A stretch of 64,000 nucleotides of DNA, taken from the NCBI RefSeq assembly GCF_018918005.1, contig NZ_JAHLPR010000010.1:1-64000 (forward strand), given 5' to 3'. Source of the DNA: Paenibacillus sp. MSJ-34 (GTDB taxonomy: Bacteria > Bacillota > Bacilli > Paenibacillales > Paenibacillaceae). Made by a program: the position numbers and the translations under genes. The notes under the pieces were generated by a model that worked only from the letters and a program-made list of their open reading frames with translations, was not told the origin of the DNA and ran no database searches. Shown here one piece after another: positions 25,454 through 35,029 of this stretch (positions are counted from its first letter, which is position 1; each line of letters begins with the position of its first letter).

Positions 25454-25996
25454 ATGGAAACGACGTTTCACGCAACGACGATATGCGCGGTGCGCCATAA
25501 CGGCAAAGGAGCGATCGCGGGCGACGGCCAGGTGACGTTCGGCAATGCGATGGTGATGAAACAGCATGCCAAGAAAGTCCGCAGATTGTACCGCGGGCAA
25601 GTCGTGGCCGGTTTCGCGGGCTCCGTTGCGGATGCCATTACTTTATTCGAGAAATTCGAAGCGAAATTGGAAGAACATCACGGCAATTTGCAAAGAGCGG
25701 CTGTCGAATTGGCCAAAGATTGGCGTTCGGACCGGGTGCTGCGCAAGCTGGAGGCGATGATGATCGTTATGGATCAGACGGGAATGCTGCTCTTGTCCGG
25801 CAACGGCGAAGTGATCGAGCCCGACGACGGCGTCATCGCGATCGGTTCGGGCGGTCCTTACGCCCTATCCGCCGCCCGCGCTTTGAAACGGCATTCGGCC
25901 GGAATGGAAGCGAAGGAGATGGCGGAAGCTTCGCTGCAAATCGCGTCCGAAATATGCGTATATACGAACGGCAATATCATCGTCGAAGAAGTATAA
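25454..25996 (+). CDS. hslV: HslV (ClpQ/CodW) peptidase subunit
   Basis: A 180-residue proteasome-like peptidase that pairs with HslU. The core begins [10 protein letters not shown] and continues [33 protein letters not shown] and [16 protein letters not shown]. In E. coli the catalytic Thr is residue 2. Here seven residues (METTFHA) precede the equivalent Thr, as in B. subtilis CodW (MSSFHA...), where an N-terminal Ser is reported to act as nucleophile. In this protein the early hydroxyl residues are Thr3 and Thr4. ATG is preceded by TTAGGGGGAG. The gene is followed 14 bp later by hslU. Confidence 0.95.
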   Translation: METTFHATTICAVRHNGKGAIAGDGQVTFGNAMVMKQHAKKVRRLYRGQVVAGFAGSVADAITLFEKFEAKLEEHHGNLQRAAVELAKDWRSDRVLRKLEAMMIVMDQTGMLLLSGNGEVIEPDDGVIAIGSGGPYALSAARALKRHSAGMEAKEMAEASLQIASEICVYTNGNIIVEEV

Positions 25997-26010
25997 CGGA
26001 GGGATGAACA

Positions 26011-27414
26011 TTGAGAAACCAGACGTTAACGCCTCGTCAAATTGTATCGGAATTGGATAAGTACATTATCGGGCAAAAGACGGCCAAAAAATCGGTGGCG
26101 GTCGCATTGCGCAACCGCTACCGCCGCAGTTTGCTGGATGAGTCGATGCGAGAGGAAATTGTGCCGAAGAACATCTTGATGATCGGACCGACCGGGGTAG
26201 GCAAAACGGAAATTGCACGCCGTTTGGCGAAGCTCGTCGGCGCCCCGTTCGTGAAAGTGGAAGCGACGAAATTTACGGAGGTCGGTTACGTCGGTCGCGA
26301 TGTGGAATCGATGGTGCGCGACTTGATCGAAACGTCGATCCGTATGGTCAAGCTGGAAAGAACGGAAAAAGTGAAAGATAAAGCTGAGGAACTCGCCAAC
26401 GAGCGGATCGTTCACATTTTGGTTCCTTCCGGGACCAAAAACAAAAATCAACGCAACCCGTTCGAGATGCTGTTCGGCAACAATGCCAATGCGCAACAGC
26501 CTCAAGAAGAGCAGGAGAACGATCCGAGTGTGGCCGAACGCCGCCGCCAAGTCCGATTCAACTTGCTTGCGGGCAAACTGGAGGACGACGCGATCGAGAT
26601 CGACGTCGAAGATACGGCGCCTACGATGTTCGATATGCTGGCCGGACAAGGCAACGACCAGATGGGCATGAACATGCAGGAAATGCTGGGCAGCTTGATG
26701 CCGAAACGGACCAAAAAACGCAAACTGGCGATCAGGGAAGCGAGAAAAGTGCTTACCCAGGAGGAAGCCAATAAATTGATCGATATGGACGATTGCATCC
26801 AAGAATCGATCCAACGGGCCGAGCAGTCCGGAATCATTTTTATCGACGAAATCGATAAAATCGCGAGCAATTCGCGGAGCGGCTCCGGTCCCGACGTATC
26901 GCGCGAAGGGGTCCAACGCGATATTTTGCCGATCGTGGAAGGTTCGACCATCATGACCAAATATGGGCCGGTCAAAACGGACTATATTTTGTTCATCGCC
27001 GCCGGAGCGTTTCATATCGCCAAGCCGTCGGATTTAATTCCCGAATTGCAGGGTCGTTTTCCGATCCGGGTGGAGCTGAACAGCTTGAGCATGGACGATT
27101 TCGTTTCGATCCTGACGGAACCGGAAAATGCGTTGACCAAACAATATGTCGAATTGCTCAAAACCGAAGATATCGAAATCGAATTCTCCGCGGAAGCGAT
27201 TCGCGAAATCGCCAATATTGCCGCCACGGTCAATCAAAATACCGAAAATATCGGAGCGCGCAGACTGCATACGATTCTTGAAAAATTGTTGGAGGATCTA
27301 TCGTTCGAAGCGCCTGAATTGACGTTGTCGCATATGGTGATCACTCCGGAATATGTAAGGGAGAAGCTGGGCAATATTGCGCAAAACCGCGATTTAAGCC
27401 AATATATTTTATAA
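26011..27414 (+). CDS. hslU: HslU (ClpY/CodX) ATPase subunit
   Basis: The 467-residue AAA+ unfoldase feeds HslV. Walker A is [13 protein letters not shown] (59-71), Walker [14 protein letters not shown], and the pore loop is in [18 protein letters not shown]. The intermediate (I) domain carries a low-complexity Asn/Gln/Glu segment ([17 protein letters not shown]). Sensor 2 and the C-terminal hook [20 protein letters not shown] to YIL are intact. It starts at TTG 26011 behind GGAGGGATG; the nearby ATG at 26004 is out of frame. It is co-transcribed with hslV and codY. Confidence 0.96.
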   Translation: MRNQTLTPRQIVSELDKYIIGQKTAKKSVAVALRNRYRRSLLDESMREEIVPKNILMIGPTGVGKTEIARRLAKLVGAPFVKVEATKFTEVGYVGRDVESMVRDLIETSIRMVKLERTEKVKDKAEELANERIVHILVPSGTKNKNQRNPFEMLFGNNANAQQPQEEQENDPSVAERRRQVRFNLLAGKLEDDAIEIDVEDTAPTMFDMLAGQGNDQMGMNMQEMLGSLMPKRTKKRKLAIREARKVLTQEEANKLIDMDDCIQESIQRAEQSGIIFIDEIDKIASNSRSGSGPDVSREGVQRDILPIVEGSTIMTKYGPVKTDYILFIAAGAFHIAKPSDLIPELQGRFPIRVELNSLSMDDFVSILTEPENALTKQYVELLKTEDIEIEFSAEAIREIANIAATVNQNTENIGARRLHTILEKLLEDLSFEAPELTLSHMVITPEYVREKLGNIAQNRDLSQYIL

Positions 27415-27445
27415 AGTAATTATCGATGCAGGGAGGCAAAGCAAA

Positions 27446-28216
27446 ATGACATTGCTTTCCAAAACGCGCAGTTTAAACAGGCTGCTTCAGCAGGCGGCGG
27501 GCAAAGCCGTCAATTTTCAGGAAATGGCGGATGTATTGCGCGATACGATCGGCGCGGACGTATTCGTCGTCAGCCGTAGAGGCAAAGTGCTTGGCTTCGC
27601 TTTGACGGATGCCGCGAATCGGGATATGCTGCCGCATTCCGAGCCGGATCGGCTATATTTTGGAGAAGAGCATAATCATTTGCTTCTGCATATCCGGGAA
27701 ACGGCGTCCAATTCGGATGCGGAACGGCTTTACCATACCGCCGCCGCACAGATCGCGGAGGCGGTCGGCCGCCGGATCGCGGCCGTCGTGCCGATTATCG
27801 GCGGCGGAGAGCGGATCGGAACGCTCGTTTTGTCGCGCGGGGAGAAGCCGTTTGCCGACGACGATTTCATTTTGGCGGAATACGGCTCGACCATTGTCGC
27901 CATGGAAATTTTGCGGATGCGGGCCGAAGAAAAGGAAACGGAAATTCGCAGCAAAACGGCGGTTCTCGTCGCCGTCAACTCGCTTTCTTTCAGCGAGCTT
28001 GAGGCGGTGGAGCAAATTTTCGAAGAAATGGGCGGCAACGAAGGATTGCTGGTCGCATCGAAAATCGCCGACAAAGCGGGAATCACTCGCTCGGTCGTTG
28101 TCAACGCGTTGCGCAAGCTTGAAAGCGCCGGCGTCGTTGAGACGCGTTCGCTGGGGATGAAAGGAACGTACATCAAAATATTAAACGAGCAATTGCCGCA
28201 ACGATTCAAAAAATAA
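27446..28216 (+). CDS. codY: GTP- and branched-chain-amino-acid-sensing global repressor CodY
   Basis: A 256-residue regulator. An N-terminal GAF domain (residues 1-150) senses Ile, Leu and Val, and the C-terminal winged helix-turn-helix binds DNA: EGLLVASKIADKAGITRSVV, then NALRKLESAGVVETRSLGMK, matching the highly conserved CodY recognition helix (ASKIAD-x-x-GITRSVIVNALRK). Effector-pocket motifs FVVSRRGKVLGFAL and the second signature VPIIGGGERIGTLVLSR are visible. It ends the hslVU-codY unit and is closed by a strong terminator. In Bacillus, CodY represses the fla/che operon, which begins 238 bp downstream here. Confidence 0.97.
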   Translation: MTLLSKTRSLNRLLQQAAGKAVNFQEMADVLRDTIGADVFVVSRRGKVLGFALTDAANRDMLPHSEPDRLYFGEEHNHLLLHIRETASNSDAERLYHTAAAQIAEAVGRRIAAVVPIIGGGERIGTLVLSRGEKPFADDDFILAEYGSTIVAMEILRMRAEEKETEIRSKTAVLVAVNSLSFSELEAVEQIFEEMGGNEGLLVASKIADKAGITRSVVVNALRKLESAGVVETRSLGMKGTYIKILNEQLPQRFKK

Positions 28217-28251
28217 TGAAAGTGATTGAAAATAATGAAAAGCATTCGACA

Positions 28252-28285
28252 AGTCCTACCTTTTGTCAAAAGATAGGGCTTTTTG
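28252..28285 (+). terminator. Terminator after codY
   Basis: AGTCCTA-C-CTTTT (from 28252) pairs with AAAAG-A-TAGGGCT (to 28280), followed by T residues. It separates codY from the flagellar operon. The spacer 28286-28454 should hold the fla/che promoter, but I see no site good enough to name. Confidence 0.88.
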
Positions 28286-28454
28286 CTTATTGTGAAAATG
28301 TGCAAACTATTTAAATATTAGTTTAGGACTTAATTCGTGCAAGAAACCGATAATTCGGGATGTTTTTTTGTGATTATGTCGAATAAAGAAGGAATTACAG
28401 AACTATTGTTGAATTAACAAAGTATTAAATTACCTCATGGAAGGTGGGAGATTT

Positions 28455-28865
28455 GTGAAATTGCTAGACGGTGCGAGCTTTAACCGGCTGCTAGGCGCGA
28501 TCGACGCCGCAACGCTTCGCCATCAAGTAACCGCCAACAATATCGCCAATGAAGATACGCCCTATTTTAAAAGGTCTGAAGTCGCGTTCGAAACGTTGCT
28601 GCAAAATCAATTGAACGGCCAAATGCCTAGCTTGGAAGGGCGAAGAACGGACCCGCGTCATATTCCGATAGGAACAGCGGCATCCGTACCGCAGGCGCAA
28701 ATTCATACGGAGCAACTGACGAACATGAATAATAATATGAACAATGTCGATATTGATCGAGAAATGTCGTTGCTTGCGGAAAACCAGTTGCGGTACAATA
28801 CGATGATCCAACAAGTGAATCATGAAATTCGAATGATGCGAACTGCAATCGAAGGGAGAAGATAA
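28455..28865 (+). CDS. flgB: Flagellar proximal rod protein FlgB
   Basis: A 136-residue rod component, first gene of the fla/che operon. The N-terminal rod signature is HQVTANNIANEDTPYFKRSE; the C-terminal helix contains NNVDIDREMSLLAENQLRYN and IRMMRTAIEG. I chose GTG at 28455 (spacing after GGTGGGAG is correct) instead of the in-frame ATG at 28437, which lies before that ribosome site. It is exported by the flagellar type III apparatus without a cleaved signal. The gene is followed at once by flgC. Confidence 0.95.
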   Translation: MKLLDGASFNRLLGAIDAATLRHQVTANNIANEDTPYFKRSEVAFETLLQNQLNGQMPSLEGRRTDPRHIPIGTAASVPQAQIHTEQLTNMNNNMNNVDIDREMSLLAENQLRYNTMIQQVNHEIRMMRTAIEGRR

Positions 28866-28867
28866 AG

Positions 28868-29329
28868 TTGAAAATTAGCAACAGTTTCCAAATAAGTTCT
28901 TCTGCATTATCGGCCCAAAGATTACGCATGGATGTCATCTCGTCCAACATCGCCAATGCGGAAACGACCCGAGCGCAACTCGTGAATGGTAAATTCGTAC
29001 CGTACAGACGCAAGATGGTTGTTATGGAGCCTTACCAAAACAACTTCGACCAAATGCTGCAATCCAAAATCGGAGGAGCGGCGGGAGAGCCGAATGCCGG
29101 CAGAGGCGTTAAGATTACGAAAATTGAAGAAGACCGGAGTCAGTTCAGGCAAGTATACAACCCGACGCATCCGGATGCGGACGAGAACGGCTATGTGCTG
29201 ATGCCGAACGTCGATATGTTGAAGGAAATGGTAGACATGATCATGGCGACACGTTCGTATGAGGCGAACGTTACGGCATTGAACGCGTCGAAAGGGATGA
29301 TTATGAAAGCTTTGGAGATCGGCAGATAG
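28868..29329 (+). CDS. flgC: Flagellar proximal rod protein FlgC
   Basis: The 153-residue product begins at TTG 28868, with its ribosome site (GAAGGGAGAAG) overlapping the end of flgB. The rod signature SALSAQRLRMDVISSNIANA lies near the front. The C-terminal part MLKEMVDMIMATRSYEANVT, with LNASKGMIMKALEIGR, is typical of FlgC. It forms the rod with FlgB, FliE and FlgG-type proteins. A short spacer with no promoter separates it from fliE. Confidence 0.96.
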   Translation: MKISNSFQISSSALSAQRLRMDVISSNIANAETTRAQLVNGKFVPYRRKMVVMEPYQNNFDQMLQSKIGGAAGEPNAGRGVKITKIEEDRSQFRQVYNPTHPDADENGYVLMPNVDMLKEMVDMIMATRSYEANVTALNASKGMIMKALEIGR

Positions 29330-29370
29330 TCCAAACTGTCTCATCTTAATACCGTTTGGAGGGGTACATA

Positions 29371-29676
29371 ATGATACATAACGTGATGTTTAATTCGATC
29401 GGAAGCCAGCAGAAGACGGTTGGAGCGGCGCAAGCGGACCGAACTCCTGCGCAAGCGACGAAACAATTCGGCGAATATTTGAAAAACGCAATCGATCAAG
29501 TGGAAGCCCAAGAACAAACGGTTCATGCCATGAACGACAAATTTCTGCTTGGGGAAGTGAATGTCGACGAACTCTTGATTACGTCCGAACAAGCGTTGCT
29601 CAGCCTTCAGCTAACGTCGCAAATCCGGAATAAAGTGATCGAGGCCTACCAGGAAATCATGCGAATTCAGTTGTAA
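29371..29676 (+). CDS. fliE: Flagellar hook-basal body protein FliE
   Basis: The 101-residue protein joins the MS ring to the rod and is among the first exported subunits. The C-terminal helices FGEYLKNAIDQVEAQEQTVH, then FLLGEVNVDELLITSEQALL and TSQIRNKVIEAYQEIMRIQL match the family closely. ATG at 29371 follows GGAGGGG; a start at 29356 would precede that ribosome site. Confidence 0.94.
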   Translation: MIHNVMFNSIGSQQKTVGAAQADRTPAQATKQFGEYLKNAIDQVEAQEQTVHAMNDKFLLGEVNVDELLITSEQALLSLQLTSQIRNKVIEAYQEIMRIQL

Positions 29677-29731
29677 TCGAACTACTTTATCTCAAAGATT
29701 TACATAGCAAAGTTCGGGTGGGGTGACACTG

Positions 29732-31318
29732 TTGAATGAAAAAATCGGCCAATTTCGGGAAAGGGCCACTCAATACTGGAATCACTTCGGTAAAACGCAA
29801 AAAATCGCACTTTTATCCATTTTAGGCATTGTCCTTATCGTTATCGTTTTACTTACATATCAATTTACAAAAACCGAATACGAAGTCGCCTTTCAAGACT
29901 TGAACGCGGTGGATGCGGCGGCGATTATGAGCCAGCTGGACGCAAACAACATCAGCTATAAGCTGGGGGCGGACGGCAAATCGATCTCCGTGCCGAGCGC
30001 GCAAGCCGCGAAAGTGCGGGTCGATATCGGTTCCCAAGGGATCATTCAAAACGGTTCCCTCGGATTCGGAGCCTTTAGTGAAAGCTCCACCTTCGGAACG
30101 ACGGACCGCGAATTCGACGTGAAGTACAACAACGCGTTGAATGGCGAGATACAGCAGCTCTTGAATCGAATGCAAGGCGTCAGCGATTCGAAAGTCGTCG
30201 TGACGTTGCCGAAAGAAAGCGTATTTGCCGGCTTGGAAGAAAATGAAAAAGCATTGGCGTCGGTATCGCTCAAATTCAAGCCGGGCTACCGGCCGAATCA
30301 AGAAGCCGTCGATTCCTATTTCAATTTGGTGAAGACGGCGGTTCCAAAGCTGGCGCTCGAAGATATTACGATTACGAGCGAAGAAGGCGAATTGATCTCA
30401 TCCGTGCAAGGCGGGATGAGAGGCACGTTGTCGAGCGCAATCGAAGAACAAATGAAACTTCGCAAAAAATTCGAAAACGACATCCGCAACAGCGTCAAGC
30501 AATTTCTGGGCCGCTGGGTATCCCCGGACAAAATTGACGTCTTGGTAGCGGCGAGCATTAATTTCGATAAAAAGAATTCGGAGGAACGATTAGTCGAACC
30601 GGTAAATACCGTCGATACGAAAGGGATTGAAATTAGCGTACAGCAAATTCAAAAATCATTTAACGGCACGAACGGGCAAGCCGGCGGAATTGCCGGAATG
30701 GGACAACAGGAAGTTCCCGGTTATCCCGGCGCCGACAATAGCGGGACGACGAACTCGGAGGAAAACTCCAGTACGATTAATTACGAAGTGAATCGGATTA
30801 CGAATCAAATCGTGTCAAGTCCCTATACGGTCAAAGATTTATCGATCAATGTCGCATTCGAGCCGCCCGGCGGCAATCCCGCCAACCTGGATGAAAGCAC
30901 GAAGCTGGCCATTGAGACGGTTCTCGTCAATTATGTACGCGCATCGCTTGCAGATTCCGGTGTTACATATACAGACGAGGAATTGGCCAAAAAAGTTTCG
31001 GTCGTCGCGCAAAATTTTGGCGGAGCTGCCGAAACGACGGGAACAGGCGGAATCGCAACCGGATGGTGGATCGGAGGAGGCGTTCTGGCGCTCGCATTAT
31101 TGGCGGGAACAGCCGTCCTGATTAGCCGACGGCGCAAGCGGCAGGAGATGGAAGAAGAGGAAATTCCGCTGCCCGCAAAAGTCGAGTTTCCTTCGATTGA
31201 CCTTGAGAATACGACAAACGAAAGCCAAGTCCGCAAACAATTGGAGACGCTCGCAAAGAAAAAGCCGGACGAGTTCGTCAATTTGCTACGCACCTGGCTC
31301 GTTGAAGAAACGAGGTGA
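29732..31318 (+). CDS. fliF: Flagellar MS-ring protein FliF
   Basis: A 528-residue membrane ring protein. The first membrane segment (about 25-45, KIALLSILGIVLIVIVLLTY) is followed by periplasmic ring-building domains with EYEVAFQDLNAVDAAAIMSQ, NGSLGFGAFSESSTFGTTDR and VVVTLPKES-VFAG. A Gly/Asn-rich loop (GTNGQAGGIAGMGQQEVPG) occurs near residue 310. The second membrane segment lies around 440-462 (WWIGGGVLALALLAGTAVLI). The C-terminal tail, VRKQLETLAKKKPDEFVNLL, then RTWLVEE, is the FliG-binding region. TTG at 29732 has the best spacing to GGGTGGGG; GTG at 29723 overlaps it. Confidence 0.95.
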   Translation: MNEKIGQFRERATQYWNHFGKTQKIALLSILGIVLIVIVLLTYQFTKTEYEVAFQDLNAVDAAAIMSQLDANNISYKLGADGKSISVPSAQAAKVRVDIGSQGIIQNGSLGFGAFSESSTFGTTDREFDVKYNNALNGEIQQLLNRMQGVSDSKVVVTLPKESVFAGLEENEKALASVSLKFKPGYRPNQEAVDSYFNLVKTAVPKLALEDITITSEEGELISSVQGGMRGTLSSAIEEQMKLRKKFENDIRNSVKQFLGRWVSPDKIDVLVAASINFDKKNSEERLVEPVNTVDTKGIEISVQQIQKSFNGTNGQAGGIAGMGQQEVPGYPGADNSGTTNSEENSSTINYEVNRITNQIVSSPYTVKDLSINVAFEPPGGNPANLDESTKLAIETVLVNYVRASLADSGVTYTDEELAKKVSVVAQNFGGAAETTGTGGIATGWWIGGGVLALALLAGTAVLISRRRKRQEMEEEEIPLPAKVEFPSIDLENTTNESQVRKQLETLAKKKPDEFVNLLRTWLVEETR

Positions 31319-31323
31319 ATCAT

Positions 31324-32346
31324 ATGGCCAAATTGCAGTCTCAACAACAAAGTTTGACCGGCAGACAAAAAGCGGCGATCTTATTAATTACGTTAGGTCC
31401 CGAAGTGTCCTCGCAAATTTTTAAACATTTGCGCGAAGACGAAATCGAGCAATTGACATTGGAAATTGCCAACGTTCGCAGAGTGGACAGCGCCGAAAAA
31501 GAAACGATACTATCCGAGTTTCATCAAATCTGCATGGCGCAGGAATATATATCGCAGGGCGGCATTACGTATGCCAAAGAAATTTTGGAGAAGGCGCTCG
31601 GCTCGCAAAAGGCGATGGAGGTCATCAATCGCTTGACGGCGACATTGCAGGTTCGTCCATTCGATTTTGCGCGCAAAGCCGATCCGGCGCAAATTTTGAA
31701 CTTCTTGCAGAACGAAAATGCGCAAACCATCGCGCTCGTGTTGTCGTACTTGCAGTTCGAACAGGCGGCGGTCATCCTGTCGTCCTTGCCGCAGGACAAG
31801 CAGGCGGAAGTGGCGCGGCGCATCGCGATTATGGACAGCACTTCCCCGGAAGTGATCAGCCAGGTCGAGCGCGTGCTCGAGCAGAAGCTGTCTTCGACGG
31901 TGACGCAAGACTATACGAATGCCGGCGGCATTGAATCGATCGTTCAAATCTTGAACGGCGTCGACCGCGGTACGGAACGAACCATTCTGGATTCTCTCGA
32001 AATCCAGGATCCGGAGCTCGCCGAAGAAATCAAGAAACGGATGTTTGTATTCGAAGATATCGTCAATGTGGATAACCGTTCGATTCAACGCATTATTCGC
32101 GATATCGAAAATTCCGATCTGCAGCTCGCTTTGAAGGTGGCCAGCGAAGAAGTGCGCGACGTCATTTTCCGCAATATGTCGAAACGGATGGCCGAAACGT
32201 TCAAGGAAGAGATGGAATATATGGGACCCGTTCGATTGCGTGACGTGGAAGAAGCGCAAACGCGCATCGTAGCGACGATCCGCAGGTTGGAGGAAGCAGG
32301 TGAGGTCATCATCGCCCGCGGCGGAGGAGATGATATCATTGTCTAA
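31324..32346 (+). CDS. fliG: Flagellar motor switch protein FliG
   Basis: A 340-residue rotor protein coupling torque to the stators. The N-terminal domain (SLTGRQKAAILLITLGPEVS) binds FliF. The middle domain has the EHPQ-like segment in QTIALVLSYLQFEQAAVILS. The C-terminal torque helix carries the charged residues in VDNRSIQRIIRDIENSDLQL, then RDVIFRNMSKRMAETFKEEM. ATG at 31324 follows CGAGGTG at the very end of fliF. The gene overlaps the start of fliH by 8 bp. Confidence 0.96.
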   Translation: MAKLQSQQQSLTGRQKAAILLITLGPEVSSQIFKHLREDEIEQLTLEIANVRRVDSAEKETILSEFHQICMAQEYISQGGITYAKEILEKALGSQKAMEVINRLTATLQVRPFDFARKADPAQILNFLQNENAQTIALVLSYLQFEQAAVILSSLPQDKQAEVARRIAIMDSTSPEVISQVERVLEQKLSSTVTQDYTNAGGIESIVQILNGVDRGTERTILDSLEIQDPELAEEIKKRMFVFEDIVNVDNRSIQRIIRDIENSDLQLALKVASEEVRDVIFRNMSKRMAETFKEEMEYMGPVRLRDVEEAQTRIVATIRRLEEAGEVIIARGGGDDIIV

Positions 32347-33181
32347 TTTGCTTAAATCTTTTCAATATATTTCGGTAGAAGATTTGAAACTATTAGAACG
32401 AGTTCATCAAACCGCATCCGCGGAGCCGGAAGAGCATTCGGACGGCCATGAAGAAGAAGGAATTTTGTCTGAAAATGACGAACATGAATTGACGCGGAGA
32501 CAAATATTGGAGGAAGCGGCGAGCGTGGCGGACGAAAGGTTGCGGGAAGCGGCCGAAGAGGCGGAACGCATCGTCGCGGCCGCGAAAGCCGAAGCCGAGG
32601 CATGGTGGGAGCAGCGCAGGCAGGAAGACGAACAATGGATGGAAATGCATAAGCTGGAAGGGTTCGAACAAGGGTATCAGGACGGATTGCGGCAAGCCGA
32701 AGCGGCCATGAAGGAAAAGGCCGAGCAAATGATCGCCGAAGCTGGATCGATTCTCGAACAGGCCTACCGCGCCAAGGAGCAAATCATTCAAGACGCGGAA
32801 CCGTTTCTGGTCGATCTAAGCGCCGCGATCGCCGAGAAAATCGTCGACAAGCAGTTGTCGATCGAACCGGAATATGCGATCGAACTGATCAAAAAAACTC
32901 TTTCCCGCAAAAGGGAACAAGGCGTGATCACGTTATGCGTTTCGCCCGCCCATTTTGCGTTTGTGCAAGCGGCGAGGGACGAACTAGCGCTTGCGATCGA
33001 TTCGCAAGCGGAGCTGCAAATATTGCCGGATTCGTCGGTCAAAGACCGCGGCTGCGTGATTCGCTCCGCTTACGGCAGCATCGACGCAACGATCGATACG
33101 CAATTGACGGAAATCAAGAAAGAACTTTATCAAATCGCCTTGCATGATGAGGAGCGGATGTCCGGCCATGAAAATGCTTAA
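32339..33181 (+). CDS. fliH: Flagellar export ATPase regulator FliH
   Basis: The 280-residue, Glu/Ala-rich protein forms a peripheral stalk holding FliI to the C-ring. The central coiled coil includes AEEAERIVAAAKAEAEAWWE; the C-terminal globular part contains AIAEKIVDKQLSIEPEYAIE and the strand GCVIRSAYGSIDATIDTQL, a typical FliH/V-ATPase-E-like end. TTG at 32339 (SNLLKSFQYISVED) is nine bases after GGCGGAGGAG; ATG at 32330 abuts that site. It overlaps fliG and fliI, indicating tight translational coupling. Confidence 0.9.
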   Translation: MSNLLKSFQYISVEDLKLLERVHQTASAEPEEHSDGHEEEGILSENDEHELTRRQILEEAASVADERLREAAEEAERIVAAAKAEAEAWWEQRRQEDEQWMEMHKLEGFEQGYQDGLRQAEAAMKEKAEQMIAEAGSILEQAYRAKEQIIQDAEPFLVDLSAAIAEKIVDKQLSIEPEYAIELIKKTLSRKREQGVITLCVSPAHFAFVQAARDELALAIDSQAELQILPDSSVKDRGCVIRSAYGSIDATIDTQLTEIKKELYQIALHDEERMSGHENA

Positions 33182-34490
33182 GGCGGATCGTTACATAGAA
33201 CATTTGAAGCATCTGGATCCGATTCGCGTCAACGGAAAAGTGACGCAAGTCATCGGACTTACGGTCGAATCGGAAGGGCCGGATGCCAGCATAGGAGATT
33301 TATGCTATATCTATCCTACGAAATCTTCGGCCCCGCTTAAAGCGGAAGTCGTCGGATTTCGGGACAACAAAGTCATTCTTATGCCGCTTGGAGAGCTGCA
33401 CTCGATCGGCCCGGGCTGCGATGTCGTCGGAACGGGCAAGCCGCTGTCGGTCCAAGTCGGTTCGGAACTCCTTGGCAAAGTGTTGGACGGCCTTGGGCAA
33501 CCGCTCGACGGATCGTTCATTCCGAGCCGGATGACGCATTATTCGACGTTCAACGTTCCTTCGAACCCGTTGTTGCGGCCTCGGGTCGCCGAACCGCTCG
33601 GAACCGGCGTACGGGCGATCGACGGCCTGCTTACGATGGGGAAAGGACAAAGGGTAGGCATTTTCGCGGGATCCGGCGTCGGAAAAAGTACGCTTCTTGG
33701 CATGGTCGCTCGCAATACGTCGGCTGACGTCAATGTCATTGCGTTAATCGGAGAACGCGGAAGAGAAGTGCTCGATTTCATCGAAAGCGATCTTGGGCCT
33801 GAAGGACTAGAAAGATCGGTCGTCGTTGTGGCGACATCCGATCAGCCTGCGCTCATACGGATCAAAGGGGCGCTAATCGCAACGACGATCGCCGAATATT
33901 TTCGGGACCGCGGATTAAACGTCATGTTGATGATGGACTCGGTTACGCGCTATGCGATGGCGATGCGCGAAGTAGGACTTGCGATCGGCGAACCGCCGGC
34001 TACGAGAGGATATACGCCGTCCGTCTTCGCCAGTTTGCCGAAGCTGTTGGAGCGGGCCGGAACGGGACCGAAAGGCTCGATCACCGCGTTTTATACCGTG
34101 CTCGTCGACGGGGACGACATGAACGAGCCGATTGCCGACGCGGTGCGCGGCATATTGGACGGCCATATCGTACTGAACCGGGGCATTGCGAACAAAGGGC
34201 ATTTTCCGGCGATCGACGTCATGGCGAGCGTAAGCCGCGTCATGAAAGACATCGTTTCCCGGGAACAAACCGAGGCTGCCGAGAATATAAAGCGGCTGAT
34301 GGCCGTTTATAAAAGTTCGGAAGATTTGATCAATATCGGCGCTTATCAACGAGGTTCGAACGCCGAGATCGACCTGTCGCTCCAGTACATACAGGCAATA
34401 TGGGATTTTACGAAACAGAGGATAGACGAGAAGACGACCTTGGAGGAAACGCAGGCGCGGCTTATCGCCGAGTTCCACAACATCGGGTAG
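33168..34490 (+). CDS. fliI: Flagellar type III export ATPase FliI
   Basis: The 440-residue ATPase is related to F1-beta and drives early export with FliH and FliJ. The Walker A motif is FAGSGVGKST (about 166-175), Walker B region NVMLMMDSVTRYAMAMREVG, and the family segment GEPPATRGYTPSVFASLPKL follows. The N-terminal beta-barrel is intact. ATG at 33168 overlaps the end of fliH by 14 bp; its ribosome site GAGGAG is somewhat distant, and ATG at 33174 is an alternative. Confidence 0.96.
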   Translation: MKMLKADRYIEHLKHLDPIRVNGKVTQVIGLTVESEGPDASIGDLCYIYPTKSSAPLKAEVVGFRDNKVILMPLGELHSIGPGCDVVGTGKPLSVQVGSELLGKVLDGLGQPLDGSFIPSRMTHYSTFNVPSNPLLRPRVAEPLGTGVRAIDGLLTMGKGQRVGIFAGSGVGKSTLLGMVARNTSADVNVIALIGERGREVLDFIESDLGPEGLERSVVVVATSDQPALIRIKGALIATTIAEYFRDRGLNVMLMMDSVTRYAMAMREVGLAIGEPPATRGYTPSVFASLPKLLERAGTGPKGSITAFYTVLVDGDDMNEPIADAVRGILDGHIVLNRGIANKGHFPAIDVMASVSRVMKDIVSREQTEAAENIKRLMAVYKSSEDLINIGAYQRGSNAEIDLSLQYIQAIWDFTKQRIDEKTTLEETQARLIAEFHNIG

Positions 34491-34530
34491 CGCGCGCATC
34501 GGATCGCAGTTATTAAGGAGTTGATCCTAT

Positions 34531-34977
34531 TTGATAAAGTTTCATTATCCTTTCCAAAAAATATTGGATTTGAAAGGAAACGAGAAGACGCAAGCGGAAT
34601 GGATGTTGTCGGCGGCCGTAGGAGCGCTGGAGGCGGAAGAGCAAGGATTGCGCCGGTTGGAAGCGGAGAAAAGCCGGACGCTGGAGGCGGTGCAGCGGCT
34701 TTCCGCGGAAAGCTCGTCGGTTGTGAAGCTGCAGGAAATGCAGGAGTACTTAAGTCATTTGAACCTGTGCATCGAGAAAAAGATCAAGGAGGTTCAATCC
34801 GCTCGTACGAATGTATCCAAGAAGCAGCAGCATTTAACGGAAAAAATGTTGGACGAAAAGGTATGGCTCAAGGCGAAGGAAAGAGCGCAAGAGCAATTTC
34901 GCGGCCAAATGCTTCGCGTCGAGCAGCATGAACTGGATGAAATCGCAACCGTCCGCTTTTCATTGACGAACCGATGA
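34531..34977 (+). CDS. fliJ: Flagellar export chaperone FliJ
   Basis: A 148-residue, almost entirely coiled-coil protein (KFHYPFQKILDLKGNEKTQA, AVGALEAEEQGLRRLEAEKS, KQQHLTEKMLDEKVWLKAKE) of FliJ length, directly after fliI as in B. subtilis. FliJ acts as the rotor-like stalk of the export ATPase and escorts chaperones. It starts at TTG 34531, ten bases from AAGGAG. Coiled-coil content makes family assignment by sequence weak, but position and the N-terminal F-x-F/Y-x-L-Q-K-x-L-D-L pattern support it. Confidence 0.88.
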   Translation: MIKFHYPFQKILDLKGNEKTQAEWMLSAAVGALEAEEQGLRRLEAEKSRTLEAVQRLSAESSSVVKLQEMQEYLSHLNLCIEKKIKEVQSARTNVSKKQQHLTEKMLDEKVWLKAKERAQEQFRGQMLRVEQHELDEIATVRFSLTNR

Positions 34978-35029
34978 CGTATGCGGAAGAAGAAGCGTCG
35001 CCCCAGCGCTTTTGGAAGGAGGAATCAGA

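Noticed and set aside
28300-28440. SigD-type -10 (ACCGATAA at 28346) before flgB, and a CodY-box-like AATTACAGAACTATT
   Set aside because: No TAAA box lies at the right distance for SigD, and the CodY match has about six mismatches of fifteen.
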